Below, one piece after another: positions 7,659 through 17,239 of a stretch of 64,000 nucleotides of DNA. Within the stretch, counting starts at the first letter, position 1; every line of letters begins with the position of its first letter. Source of the stretch: DATFNI01 sp963787205 (GTDB lineage: Bacteria > Bacteroidota > Rhodothermia > Balneolales > DATFMH01); NCBI GenBank assembly GCA_963787205.1, contig CAWBCD010000003.1, positions 62,001 through 126,000 on the forward strand, written 5' to 3'. A program made the translations under genes and the position numbers. The notes under the pieces are model-generated. The model saw nothing but the letters and a program-made list of their open reading frames with translations, was not told where the DNA came from and did no database searches.

Positions 7659-9462
7659 TTATGGTTTGAAACTCAGTCCGGCCTGCCAGATGAGTCCCGA
7701 GGTTTGATTGGTTGCATCGTAACTATACCGGTGGTCCAGCGGGAGGGCGGTAAGACGCAGCGTTAGTCTGCTGGTAACATCAAAATTGATACCGGAAAGA
7801 AGGGTAAAGCGATAGCGTGTGGTATGTGAGTTGTCGGTAAAATTCGGATAAGGTTGATAGATATTAATCGATGTGTATAAGAGCGGGTAAATGGGTGGAG
7901 GAGGATTATCTGAATTTTGACTCTTTATTCTGAAGCTTTCAACCTGTTCATCGAATCCGCCCCAGACCTCCAGTCTGTTAAGCAAATGAATCCTGGCAAC
8001 AAATGGAATCTGGAAGGCGTGTTCATGTATGCGATTGCTCCAGTTGTCTTCCTCATGTTGAGTATTGGACTGACGTGTAGTTGTGGTCTGACCTGTTGTA
8101 TCGGTAGTTTGTGTCAAAGTGAAACCGGTGATATCGGTTGCCTCCAGCGTATGGATGTTGCGAAGGTTGTGATCATACTGAATACCGAAGTTGAGCGTGA
8201 GAATTCGGGTCGGTGACCAGTTATAGAAGAGTGCAATCTGATGGGACCAGGCGTTCTCACTTCCATTCCCGGAATGAAGTTCGTTCGATTGGGTAGTTTT
8301 AATTAATTTCGCTGGAACGCCGCCGGGATTTTGGATTTCTGTGTAATCAGACGTCTGAATACGGGCACTTGGAGTAAGTCCCTCGTGACTGGCGTATCCT
8401 TCATAAAAGAGACTGAGTACACCATCAGTCGTGAGATCATACTGAAGAGAGAGACCGGCATCAAACGCGTGACCGCTGTTGCTCCAGTTATCATTGGCGG
8501 ATGTAATATTTTGGCTCAAATAATAGTAGACGCCGGGATTTTCTCTTCCAATCAGGTTCTGATAAGGAGTTGTGTTATATAGTTGTTCATTTCCGCTTCC
8601 AATAAGATATCCCAAATGAGCCATGCCTGTCAGTTTATGACTGATTGCATAACGTCCTCCAAGGTCAAAACTCAAATGCCGGTAGTTTTGGGAGCGCTGT
8701 TCGGTAAGCAGATCGAAAGGTGATGCGGTCGAAACGGGAGCATCTATTCCTAAATAAGAAAAAGGATGGTAGGTCTGGTTGCCATATCCTCCATCCCGTT
8801 GAAAGAGCGCAACGCCGACTCTGAGTCCAATCATGGCACGGTTGGATAACTTGTATCCACTATAGAATGAGATGAAGTGGCCGGTCTGCTTCAGCCCGTT
8901 TTTCTGAAAATAAGAAGTGGGACTGACGGCACCTGTTGAGGCAAAATCACTGGTTGTTGGATTCGGTGCATAGGACGGGTATTCATAATAATTTTCTTTT
9001 GAGGTGATTAATTGATAGGAAATACCGGCCATTACACGCTTACTTGCAAACGGATATCCCAGGATTGCCGCTGAAAGAAACGGTTCCTGATTAAGTCGAT
9101 GACCATCTGCATTACTATAATAAGAAGGATTGGCAATTGGAGTAAACTGTGGAGCGATTGCTGGTTGATCACTGGACTTGTACATATTGCGGCTACGTAT
9201 TTCCGCATATGCGTATAGATTGTGCCCGTTCAAGTCGGGAAGCCAGCCTGGATTTTGGGCCAGTTGATTCAATGGATTGGATGCCCCAAAGCCTGGTAAT
9301 AGCCGGGAGAAAGGGCCGTATGTCCGAGGCGTGAATTGTACTTTGTGATAGAAAAAACGATTCATTTTCAAAATATGCCTGCATTGGATAGTATTCGAAA
9401 TTTTGGGCAAGCAGGATGGCGGGCATGCATAGAATGGTGAATAGCAGGACCGACTTCTTCAT
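7659..9462 (-). CDS. Probable outer-membrane beta-barrel protein, frameshifted near the start
   Basis: A signal peptide frame begins at 9462 (MKKSVLLFTILCMPAILLAQ) with GGAG upstream, and continues NFEYYPMQAYFENES. The main frame starts in a different register and carries FFYHKVQFTPRTYGPFSRLLPGFG onward. The two join if one base is removed from a six-A run (plus strand, 9352-9357), giving a 600-residue protein. The body is rich in Tyr, Asn, Ser and alternating strands (YAISHKLTGMAHLGYLIG, LTLRLTALPLDHRYSY) and ends in LSFKP, as expected of a barrel. As sequenced the signal peptide is out of frame, so the gene is inactive unless the run length is an error or variable. Confidence 0.68.
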
Positions 9463-9723
9463 ATCCGCTCCTTATCTGGAATTAAATATAACTAACCATA
9501 TCAATATAATGATTGGATCGGCAGATGCAAGGAAAATCAATGCTTTTTCAATAGCAGTGACCTACAAGTTCAGGCTTCCCTATAACCGTAAAGTGCATTA
9601 AGCTCACAGGGTTTTGGTTTTTAATTTTGGGGTTTCCCGGCGCCGATGATATAGCGGAAGTGGTTTCCCTTCATTGAACCAGAGTGATAATTTATAATTG
9701 CTGTAGGAATGCCGGATGGTCAT

Positions 9724-10257
9724 TCATAAAAATATATCCGATTCAGCCATACTTATCCGATAAACTCTAGGGTCCTGTTGAACCATCCGAACCAGAATTT
9801 TTCCGACTTCTGGATTTCTTTGAATAGACTCAGCATAGTCCAAGAGCTTGAAGGCGGCCACACGGCGGAGCTCGGGTCTGTATTGGGTAAGCAAGGATTT
9901 TGTAATGGGGCCCAGTATCCCGTCAACCTTCAGGTCGGTTCCTCTGCTTGCCAGGCTGCGCTGCAGCATACGAACCGCGTCCCGGGGTCCGCTATTGACG
10001 CACGTGTCAAAGTAAATCTCCCGAAGATAATCGGGTATTTCATCAACATGATTCGGAAGGTAGAAATGCTGATCGTAGAGATTAAAGGCCTCCCCCGGAG
10101 TGAGGTTATGTATGTCTTCGACTGTAGCGGAAGGGGTAACCTTTTTGTACCAATTCAACGAAATTCCAAATTTGGTCGCCCCGCCCGGATCAGCAGGATC
10201 GTTTACAAATCCGCCTTCACGCTTGATTACCTGATTGATGATGGTTGATTTATCCAT
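9724..10257 (-). CDS. Glycoside hydrolase family 108 muramidase, phage-type
   Basis: The start MDKSTI at 10257 fits the family; ATG codons further upstream add a non-family extension. The N-terminus holds VIKREGGFVNDPADPGGATKFGIS, the signature of GH108 (zliS/secretion-activator lysozymes), with Glu14 as the catalytic residue in the REGGF motif. The central part (FDTCVNSGPRDAVRMLQRSL) and KVDGILGPITKSLL match the PG_binding_3 domain that usually follows. The enzyme would cut peptidoglycan glycan strands. There is no signal peptide, as in phage endolysins that need a holin, and no holin is visible next to it. With the tRNA-like scars nearby this is probably a prophage remnant. Confidence 0.85.
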   Translation of the reverse strand: MDKSTIINQVIKREGGFVNDPADPGGATKFGISLNWYKKVTPSATVEDIHNLTPGEAFNLYDQHFYLPNHVDEIPDYLREIYFDTCVNSGPRDAVRMLQRSLASRGTDLKVDGILGPITKSLLTQYRPELRRVAAFKLLDYAESIQRNPEVGKILVRMVQQDPRVYRISMAESDIFL

Positions 10258-10400
10258 AGCTAACATATTTTTTGTTATACTTAAACATTTTAAATGTACA
10301 AACAACCTGGGGCCTGTCTTATTAAATTTATTTATGAGTTGATACAAGGATGGAGAGGGACTCATATAGTTCGGCAGCTGCAATTATATGGTAAAGGACG

Positions 10401-11792
10401 ATGAAGAAATCAGTATTGTTTTTGTGTGTCTTTTTGGTTCCCGTAGTTTTCTTTTCACGATGTACAGACCGTGCAACTTCGAATGGAGAGAAGCCTAACA
10501 TAGTTATCCTGTTCGTTGATGATATGGGGTACGGAGATCTGCAGTGTTATGGAAACCCGACGATCAGGACACCGAACATAGATCGTCTCGCACAGCAGGG
10601 CATACGATTTACTTCCTATGAAGCGGCACCGTGGTGCGAGCCGTCCCGGGCGGAATTAATGACCGGGCGATATTATCCCCGGATCAAGTTTGGTGGCGAC
10701 ACCGGAGCCAATGGCAGGGGCGGACTGCCGGATAACGAGCTCACCCTCGCTCAGGGGCTAAAACAAGCCGGATACGCCACCGGAATGGCGGGAAAATGGC
10801 ATCTTGGGTATGCAAAGAAAAAGTTTCTTCCGACGAACAAAGGCTTTGACAGCTGGCTGGGATTGCCCTATTCGAACGACTATAAACCTCCTTACTTTCC
10901 AACGGATGTTCCATTGGTCATGTACCGGGATACGACTGTAGTGGAATATCCGGTTGACCAGGATTCGTTGACCGTCAAATATACAAGTGAGGCGATACGC
11001 TTTATCCGTACGCAGAACACGAAAAATAAGCCTTTCTTTTTCTATCTGGCATATAATATGCCTCACCTGCCCATTCATACTACGAAGGACTTTTTAGGAA
11101 AGTCGAGGGCCGGGCTTTATGGTGATGTGGTCGAAACCATCGACTGGAGCGTTGGGCAAGTTTTAAAAACATTGGATGAAGAAGGACTTAGCGGCAATAC
11201 CATCGTCTTTTTTGCTTCCGACAACGGGCCATGGCTAAACGCCCCGCCACGCATGTTCAATATTCCGAAGCATCCTGAAGGGGATAACTGGGAACTCAGG
11301 GGTGCAGGTAATAAACATTGGTACATTGGTTCCCCCGGTCCGCTGCGCGGCAGCAAACACACTACCTATGAAGGTGGTACCCGGGTTCCCGCTATGATCC
11401 GCTGGCCCGGCCATATCAAACCGGGCCAGGTATCGGATGCTTTGGTAACGAATCTCGATATTTTTCAGACCTTCCTGAAAGCGGGTGGTGGAAAAGACGG
11501 AGCCTTGCCTGTTGACGGTTACGACGTTATGCCTTTTTTGACAGGGAAGACAGATAAAGATCCGAGAAACGAATACGCTTATTTCCTGGACGGAAAATTA
11601 GAGGCTCTGCGCATCGGCAGATGGAAACTGCGGCTGGCGGATAAATATCCACAGTTGTTTGAACTGCAAAGGGATCCTTCAGAGCGTTACAATGTGGCCG
11701 AAGAAAATCCTGAGGTCGTGCAACAGATCAGGGACCAAATGCAAAAAGTGGCTAACAATGTTGGTGTTCAAATTATTAACAACGCAGAGTAG
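10401..11792 (+). CDS. Sulfatase, arylsulfatase A family
   Basis: This is a 463-residue enzyme of the alkaline-phosphatase fold that hydrolyses sulfate esters, most likely on an algal or host polysaccharide given its neighbours. The start has AAAGGA upstream. The N-terminal signal ends at Cys21 (VVFFSRC), suggesting a lipoprotein. The metal-binding motif VDDMGYGDLQCYGN follows (about 40-52). The sulfatase signature CEPSRAELMTGRYYPR has Cys79 as the residue converted to formylglycine. SDNGPW and GSKHTTYEGGTRVPAMIRWPG supply later active-site motifs. It is transcribed toward the minus-strand glycoside hydrolase genes, with which it likely cooperates. The exact sulfated sugar cannot be read from sequence. 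Confidence 0.93.
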   Translation: MKKSVLFLCVFLVPVVFFSRCTDRATSNGEKPNIVILFVDDMGYGDLQCYGNPTIRTPNIDRLAQQGIRFTSYEAAPWCEPSRAELMTGRYYPRIKFGGDTGANGRGGLPDNELTLAQGLKQAGYATGMAGKWHLGYAKKKFLPTNKGFDSWLGLPYSNDYKPPYFPTDVPLVMYRDTTVVEYPVDQDSLTVKYTSEAIRFIRTQNTKNKPFFFYLAYNMPHLPIHTTKDFLGKSRAGLYGDVVETIDWSVGQVLKTLDEEGLSGNTIVFFASDNGPWLNAPPRMFNIPKHPEGDNWELRGAGNKHWYIGSPGPLRGSKHTTYEGGTRVPAMIRWPGHIKPGQVSDALVTNLDIFQTFLKAGGGKDGALPVDGYDVMPFLTGKTDKDPRNEYAYFLDGKLEALRIGRWKLRLADKYPQLFELQRDPSERYNVAEENPEVVQQIRDQMQKVANNVGVQIINNAE

Positions 11793-11848
11793 AAAGAGGC
11801 AGTCAGAATTTTATACAGTGATGCATGATTACATAAAAAGAGCAGGCG

Positions 11849-14662
11849 TCATTTGGCATCTTTGACGCACCGGAAACCAACCGTTGCGCTCCGGTCGAAG
11901 CCGGGTGACACTTTCAGCAGGATCTGATGCATATCCAGCGGTTCGGGTCCGCCGTAGATGTACCACCAGCTTGCCGTCGGACGATAGTAGCTGCCACCGC
12001 GTATCATCCCGAAATAATAGGTTCCGTCGTCATATACATCATTGGTCATCTGCCATACATTGCCAACTAAATCTTCAACTCCATAGGGACTCGCACCTGC
12101 AGGAAACCGGTTTACATCCGTCTCATGACCGATATTCACATTACACCTGGTTGAGTCGAACCGGTTTCCCCATGGCCATTTCCTGCCATCCGTTCCCTGG
12201 GCGGCCAACTGCCACTCCATCTCGGTCGGCAACCGTTTGCCGGCCCATTTTGCGTAAGATCGTGCATCTTTCAGACTGACCCATACCACGGGTTTGTTTG
12301 CTGCCCCTTTGGGATAATGACCATCCACCCAGTTTCTGAGGTAGTTGTGTGTATCCTCAGGTTTGTAATGCGTCGCCTTGATGAATGCGTAGTATTGGGC
12401 ATTTGTAACCGGGTATTTATCCATGAAGAAGGTCCGTATGTGAACGGGTTTGGCCGGATTTTCAGGGTACGGTACAAAGTTAGCGTGCTCTTTCAAGGTA
12501 TCGACTATGGTTGCACCGGGAATCCGAACCATTCCTTTGGGTGCAGATGAGACGGGTTGTGTCATGGTGACCTTGCTGATCAGACGCGCCGTTCCCGGTG
12601 TCAGTTCAACCACACGTTCATCCAGCAGTTGCTTCCCGTCAAACAGCTGGATCACAAATTTTCCTTCATAACGATCGAACAGATTACGGAGAGAGACCAC
12701 ATGCTTTCCGGCAGTCAGGGTTTTACAGGTTCCCTGGTAGGATGGTGCTCCGGCCCAGATTTTAATCTGTGTTCCCAGTTTTGCGTCCACACGCAAGGTA
12801 TCAATTCCATGTTTCACATCGAGCAAGTCCGGAAACCTGGCTATGCAGTCGACATTGCCTTCCCTGCGTGTGTGCAGCCAGCTTTTATTGAAGGAGTGAA
12901 CATCAACCGGGACATACAACCTGCTGTTCACCGTATCGGGTTGCAGTTCTTCATGGTTCCAGATGTCCACATAATGGAAACCTTTGGCGGGATGCATCCG
13001 GAACAACGGCCCTTTATACCCGGCCGGCCGGAGGCTGTAAACGGTATAAATCGTTTTGTCGCCGTCAGGCCATTCATTTACCCAAATACTGTCTTTGATG
13101 CTGTTTATCAACGGCTGCCAGGATTGACTCAGGAAGGCATCCGAATTTTCCCGCAGGATTTGCGTCGTTTGTCCCAGGTAATGAAATGCTTCTTTGGTCC
13201 ATGTTGGCCGGCCGACTCCCATCTCGTTGATCTCGACGCCGTACCCGTTGAAGAATGACACGGCAAATTCACGATGCAGATATCCGTCATTCAAGACACA
13301 TACGCGAAATATGGCGAAATCGGGCTTGATGAATTTATTCAGGTTGAGCGGAGGCGGCATGTGGATTGCATTGTGAACCCTGCCCGCCACGATGGTCGGC
13401 ATATTCTTGGGCACAGCCATCCCTTCGCTATACATCACAACGCCTTTTTTGACACTGTCGGCGGCATGACGCAAAGCGGGACTGGAACTGGCTTTGGTAT
13501 CGAGTACAACGCCATCCGCATCTGTGGCTTTTATCAATGCCGCCATGCCTTTGTATGGATTTTCCGGCCGTGTGCTTTTATCCCATGGATTATACTCGAT
13601 GAAAAATTTGGTGCCCTGACGATGCATCATCTCAGAGAGACTATGCAGTTTTTGCAGGCCGCCCGGCAGATCAGCAAACAGATCCCATTGATTCCGGTTG
13701 TCGAGTCCAAGCCGCGGCCAGGTCGGCCAGAGGGCATACACCCCATAGCCGCCAAACATTTTCTTCCCGTCAGCCAGGTAACGGGACACCTGGTAGCCGC
13801 CTCGCCTGGCGTCATAAAAATCATGATCCCACGCCATCTGAAGGCCGATGATATACTTGTGACGAATCCACTGCAGGTCCTTTCTCCGGAAAAGAGAATC
13901 GTTGAACCGGGTCAGGTCGTAAAGGTATCTCTTCTGGAACATCAGCCGAAGTCCATTTTGCCATACTCCGTGGTACGTGTCGGCGTATAACGTATAGGTA
14001 ACCGACCCACCCGGCTTCAGCGTGGCTTTCCACCGGCCGAGTTGGGCATCTGTGTGGCCGGTCCGCCTGGCAATAGCTACAACCGAGAGGCTGTTATCTT
14101 CAGTTGGGATAGCGGAATAGCCCAACTCCCAGGCATCATCCGGCAAGACGACTCCAATCGGGCTTTTTCCGGGCCGGAACAATTTGGTTCTGGCCAGCGA
14201 CCATGGTCCGGATGCAGTGATATAAATGTGATCTGGTGACTGACCGAACGGCACCACATTTTCAATGGAGACCTTCTTTTGAGATGTATTCTTAAATATT
14301 ACAATGCCCTTCCACCCGGGAGTGAATCTTACCTCCGGTTTATATGTAGCAATGATTCCATCCGGCAGTATGAATTTGAGGCCATTTTGAGTTGAAATTA
14401 CCTGAGCGTGCCTTGTGCTGACAAGCGAATCATTCAAAACCAGGCTTAATAATGGAACCGGTTTGGCTGTCCCGACTTGCTTGTGATTCCTCAGAGAAAA
14501 TGAGGAGATTTGGACGCCATGATCAGTTGTTACCTGTGGAGCTGACAATTCCTGCGCATGAACCTGAAAGGCAGAAAGGAGAAGGAGAGAAACAATCAAA
14601 GTAGCAATCGCCCCCCGGCTGTCATTGCGGTGTCTTCTTCTCATTAAGGATGAATTTCTCAT
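11849..14662 (-). CDS. Glycoside hydrolase-like protein with C-terminal FGE-like (SUMF1) domain
   Basis: The open frame reaches 14857, but its first 65 codons cross a palindromic intergenic repeat. The ATG at 14662 begins MRNSSLMRRRHRN and a signal peptide ending FQVHAQ, and is preferred. After an N-terminal beta-sandwich comes a barrel-like region (WIRHKYIIGLQMAWDHDFYDARRGG, KFFIEYNPWDKSTRPENPY, DGVVLDTKASSS, GVVMYSEG) resembling alpha-galactosidase-like TIM barrels; catalytic residues are unassigned. The last 240 residues match the formylglycine-generating fold: MVRIPGAT, FFMDKYPVTNAQYYAFI, KRLPTEMEWQLAAQG, PWGNRFDSTRCN, YGVEDLVGNVWQMTND, GFRCVKD. The FGE cysteine pair is absent: IRGGSYYRPTASWW stands where RGGSYxCxxxYC is expected. 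It therefore cannot be a true FGE. Confidence 0.8.
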   Translation of the reverse strand: MRNSSLMRRRHRNDSRGAIATLIVSLLLLSAFQVHAQELSAPQVTTDHGVQISSFSLRNHKQVGTAKPVPLLSLVLNDSLVSTRHAQVISTQNGLKFILPDGIIATYKPEVRFTPGWKGIVIFKNTSQKKVSIENVVPFGQSPDHIYITASGPWSLARTKLFRPGKSPIGVVLPDDAWELGYSAIPTEDNSLSVVAIARRTGHTDAQLGRWKATLKPGGSVTYTLYADTYHGVWQNGLRLMFQKRYLYDLTRFNDSLFRRKDLQWIRHKYIIGLQMAWDHDFYDARRGGYQVSRYLADGKKMFGGYGVYALWPTWPRLGLDNRNQWDLFADLPGGLQKLHSLSEMMHRQGTKFFIEYNPWDKSTRPENPYKGMAALIKATDADGVVLDTKASSSPALRHAADSVKKGVVMYSEGMAVPKNMPTIVAGRVHNAIHMPPPLNLNKFIKPDFAIFRVCVLNDGYLHREFAVSFFNGYGVEINEMGVGRPTWTKEAFHYLGQTTQILRENSDAFLSQSWQPLINSIKDSIWVNEWPDGDKTIYTVYSLRPAGYKGPLFRMHPAKGFHYVDIWNHEELQPDTVNSRLYVPVDVHSFNKSWLHTRREGNVDCIARFPDLLDVKHGIDTLRVDAKLGTQIKIWAGAPSYQGTCKTLTAGKHVVSLRNLFDRYEGKFVIQLFDGKQLLDERVVELTPGTARLISKVTMTQPVSSAPKGMVRIPGATIVDTLKEHANFVPYPENPAKPVHIRTFFMDKYPVTNAQYYAFIKATHYKPEDTHNYLRNWVDGHYPKGAANKPVVWVSLKDARSYAKWAGKRLPTEMEWQLAAQGTDGRKWPWGNRFDSTRCNVNIGHETDVNRFPAGASPYGVEDLVGNVWQMTNDVYDDGTYYFGMIRGGSYYRPTASWWYIYGGPEPLDMHQILLKVSPGFDRSATVGFRCVKDAK

Positions 14663-14764
14663 GAATTGAACTACGAAATAGGTTATACACATAAATACTC
14701 TTCCAACGAATTCGCCCCGCAATGATAAGCCTGATACAAGGTTGTGCAATGTAGGGTAATGATA

Positions 14765-14790
14765 GTCCCTCTCCATGCCGATGGAGAGGA
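14765..14790. repeat. Short palindrome upstream of the GH-FGE gene
   Basis: CCTCTCCAT and ATGGAGAGG form a 9-bp stem with a four-base loop. Flanking text (CCTCACCCTATC type) resembles the common intergenic REP-like repeats of environmental bacteria. It lies inside the upstream extension of the 11849-14857 frame and argues that this extension is not translated. Confidence 0.55.
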
Positions 14791-14853
14791 GATAGGGTGA
14801 GGTAAAAAAGCGTGATATTCCAATATCATGATTTTCGTGGGGCAATTTATCCA

Positions 14854-16119
14854 TCATTTTTTATGTATATGACCGGAAGATTTCTCCAAATCAAAAAACA
14901 TCCGGTTGATGATCCCGGCCCAGATGTAGGTCTGATGGTGTCCGCCCCATTTTGAATCAGGACTGTAAAATTCCCATAGCGTGTGGTTCTTTTTCAGTTG
15001 TGATATCATGTTTTCAGAAACCCTGTTCACTAATTCCTTGGCAAGCTCATCATACCCGTATTTGAGCAGACCGTCTTCAATCATGTAATTCCATTGTACC
15101 CAGACGGGACCGTTCCAATATCCCTTGGGATTATAATAGGGATCGTCGGCGGAGAGGGAAGGGACACCGTATTTTCGCCAGAATTTGTCCGGGTTGGTCA
15201 ATGTTTTGATGAGGATGGATGCTTGTTTTTTTGTGGCGATTCCGGCCCAGAGCGGCAGAAATCCTATGATCTCCTGTCTCTTCAGGTCATTCGGCTTCTT
15301 ATAGGTGAAGGAATTATCTTTCATGTTCACATTGTAGTAAAAGCCGGTTTGAGGGTCCCACATAAATTCGTTGATCAGTGCCGATCGTCGCTGTGCTTTT
15401 TCTCGCCATTGACGGGCTTCGCTGTTCTTCCCAAGGACTTTTGCCATGTCAGCCAGTGATTTCGCCTCCTGGACCAGCATGCAGTTCAACCCCAGATCTT
15501 CAAAATCACCCGGCCATCCTACCTGATCCCAAACAGCGACTTGGGAATCGCGTAATGACTCCAGGACTGCCTGTCCACCCCACTCGCACAATCCGTCGCC
15601 ATCCTTATCCCGGTGTGTGACAAAAAAGTTGTAGAACTTCTTGCTTGAAGCATACATCTGTCTCAGAAATTTCTTATCCCTTGTCATCTCGTAAATCTTC
15701 CAGTTCTCCCAGGCATACAAAGGGGCGGAAGAAGTCAGTTGCCCGTTAGTTGGGATGGTCTCATTCAAATAGGGCCCCGTCCGGTAATTGATGTACCCGT
15801 TCTTGTGCTGCGTCTCCAAATACACCCGCTGAGAGTTCATGGCACTCTTCGGGTTCATCAATGTGTAGGCCAGCATCGACATGCTCTCGTGGAATACCTG
15901 TCCGCCATGGCCCCATCCCCATTGCGGTTCACGTGAGAAGACGTAGTAGTTCACATGCAACTGGCCTTCAGGCGGAAGCATCAACTGGTCCATTAGATTG
16001 AAAGCACTGTAGTATAGATCCGCCTGGTCTTGATTTCGAAAGTGGAGATCAGGGATGTGGTTGTACAATTTTTTATCTGCATTGATGAATGGCTGCAAAT
16101 CGAGATTCAGCGCTTTCAC
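14854..16119 (-). CDS. GH63/MGH1-like glycoside hydrolase, C-terminal catalytic part
   Basis: This frame has 421 codons from a GTG and encodes an alpha/alpha-toroid hydrolase region. Motifs include NGQLTSSAPLYAWENWKIYE, DKDGDGLCEWGGQAVLESLRDSQVAVWD, MWDPQTGFYYNV, YWNGPVWVQWNYMIEDGL and LWEFYSPDS, typical of GH63-type glucosidases and the MGH1-like domain. The upstream frame (16073-16966) gives the matching N-terminal beta-sandwich in another register with 47 bases of overlap. Removing one base near the AAA at 16114-16116 (minus strand reading GTGAAAGCG) fuses them into a 703-residue protein. The part has no signal of its own, so it is probably the second half of a broken gene rather than a separate enzyme. 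Confidence 0.72.
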   Translation of the reverse strand: MKALNLDLQPFINADKKLYNHIPDLHFRNQDQADLYYSAFNLMDQLMLPPEGQLHVNYYVFSREPQWGWGHGGQVFHESMSMLAYTLMNPKSAMNSQRVYLETQHKNGYINYRTGPYLNETIPTNGQLTSSAPLYAWENWKIYEMTRDKKFLRQMYASSKKFYNFFVTHRDKDGDGLCEWGGQAVLESLRDSQVAVWDQVGWPGDFEDLGLNCMLVQEAKSLADMAKVLGKNSEARQWREKAQRRSALINEFMWDPQTGFYYNVNMKDNSFTYKKPNDLKRQEIIGFLPLWAGIATKKQASILIKTLTNPDKFWRKYGVPSLSADDPYYNPKGYWNGPVWVQWNYMIEDGLLKYGYDELAKELVNRVSENMISQLKKNHTLWEFYSPDSKWGGHHQTYIWAGIINRMFFDLEKSSGHIHKK

Positions 16120-16966
16120 GGGCTTCCGATCGCAGATAATCCTTCGACTTATCCGGCCTGGAAACCGAACGGACGATACGGATATGCCGGGTTCCTCCCG
16201 GACCCAGGGTTAACCGGGTTGAAAAGGCAATGATTTTTGCATGATCCCGCTCAGATGTTTCTTCAGAAAAACCATTTTTCGTGATGACGCTGCTGCCCTG
16301 GGTGAATATGGCAGAATGTCCGTTCGCACGCGTAGATATAGCAAAAATATCCCTGACATGACTTACATACGGGATGCTTTTATGCGACAGAACCCATCCA
16401 TCCGGTTGTTCGGTATGGCTAAAGAAGACGGCATGGTTCACAGAATCAAACTGGATTTGACCGAAATCGTGCTGCCTGTTTCTTAAAAAAGGAATGATAC
16501 TGAAAGACATGGATCGCAAGCCGGTATTCTTAATGATGATATCCCGGATAGCCGTGTGTGAGCTATACACAAAGAACGTACCTTCAACTTGCAGATCTTT
16601 AAAAGGGGAGTAGCGGTAACGCACCATGTCCGGATAGGATGCCGATATAACCGGCTGTCGATTCAGACTATTAAGCTGATAAACAAAGTTCGAATCACGG
16701 GTGAAAGCCAAATCCCAGTCTCCGCCGGCGTCCGTTGTGAAATCCACGCCTCTGGTCGTGTCGTAATAGGTAAAATGGTATCCCTCATCGAGCGCAAATT
16801 CCGAGCGGGACTTTGCGGCGGCGTATGTCGTAAACAGTGGGGTATCGGCGTTTGCATGCAGATTTGATAAAAATTGCGCCTGACCGGTTGATACCATGTC
16901 CAGAGTGATAAACAATAGCAAAGATAACGGGAGCACACACCTGTTTTTAACCAACATCCAATCCAT
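16073..16966 (-). CDS. GH63-like glycoside hydrolase, N-terminal part (frameshifted gene)
   Basis: This frame has 297 codons. A signal peptide (NRCVLPLSLLLFITLDMVSTGQAQF) precedes a beta-sandwich (EFALDEGYHFTYYDTTRGVDFTTDAGGDWDLAF, VEGTFFVYSSHTAIRDIIIKNTGLRSMSFSIIPFLRN), the kind that packs before the catalytic toroid in GH63, GH65 and related enzymes. The frame ends ESAESRFAAIHQCR, just where the next frame begins KALNLDLQPFINADK. A one-base shift joins the two. With the sulfatase and the GH-FGE protein it forms a polysaccharide-degradation group. Alternatively the two halves could be made as separate subunits through the overlap, but I consider a frameshift more likely. Confidence 0.7.
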   Translation of the reverse strand: MDWMLVKNRCVLPLSLLLFITLDMVSTGQAQFLSNLHANADTPLFTTYAAAKSRSEFALDEGYHFTYYDTTRGVDFTTDAGGDWDLAFTRDSNFVYQLNSLNRQPVISASYPDMVRYRYSPFKDLQVEGTFFVYSSHTAIRDIIIKNTGLRSMSFSIIPFLRNRQHDFGQIQFDSVNHAVFFSHTEQPDGWVLSHKSIPYVSHVRDIFAISTRANGHSAIFTQGSSVITKNGFSEETSERDHAKIIAFSTRLTLGPGGTRHIRIVRSVSRPDKSKDYLRSEARESAESRFAAIHQCR

Positions 16967-17051
16967 TCATTAATGATTAAATGAACAATCGGCAGTTAAT
17001 GTAGCATTTACAGGGATCAGTGAACAATAAAATGTAGGGGTAATCCCCCCC

Positions 17052-17163
17052 GTGATTACCCCACCCCCGTGATTACCCCACCCCCGTGATTACCCTATCT
17101 CATTGATTACACTGTGTTTTTACCACCATTAATTTTGTGATTACCCCACTCCCCGTGATTATT
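17052..17163. repeat. Tandem 17-bp repeat (GTGATTACCCCACCCCC)
   Basis: Three direct copies of GTGATTACCCCACCCCC start at 17052, 17069 and 17086 with an exact 17-base period, the last ending differently. Looser versions follow at about 17134-17163. A related run (CCGTGATTACCCCACCC) occurs near 24330 on the other side of the sulfur operon, and a diverged one after 26830. GGTAATCCCC upstream can pair with GGGGTAATC sequences, so hairpins are possible. Role unknown. Confidence 0.7.
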
Positions 17164-17239
17164 TCTGCCCAACATATCAGGCTACGACGCATCGCGATTA
17201 TATCGGGATACGCCGTAGCTTCACGTCACTCAGGCAATA

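Noticed and set aside
11849..12560. Active formylglycine-generating enzyme for the neighbouring sulfatase
   Set aside because: The two active-site cysteines are replaced; the fold alone does not support the activity.
12557..13258. Long plus-strand frame opposite the GH-FGE gene
   Set aside because: It is antisense to a well-supported gene and shows no family features.
14663..14857. ATGA-coupled start of the GH-FGE protein at 14857
   Set aside because: The extension crosses a palindromic intergenic repeat and would place 65 non-signal residues before a clear signal peptide.
17052..17102. GTGATTACCCC tandem repeat as a CRISPR
   Set aside because: Copies are directly adjacent with a 17-base period and no spacers.
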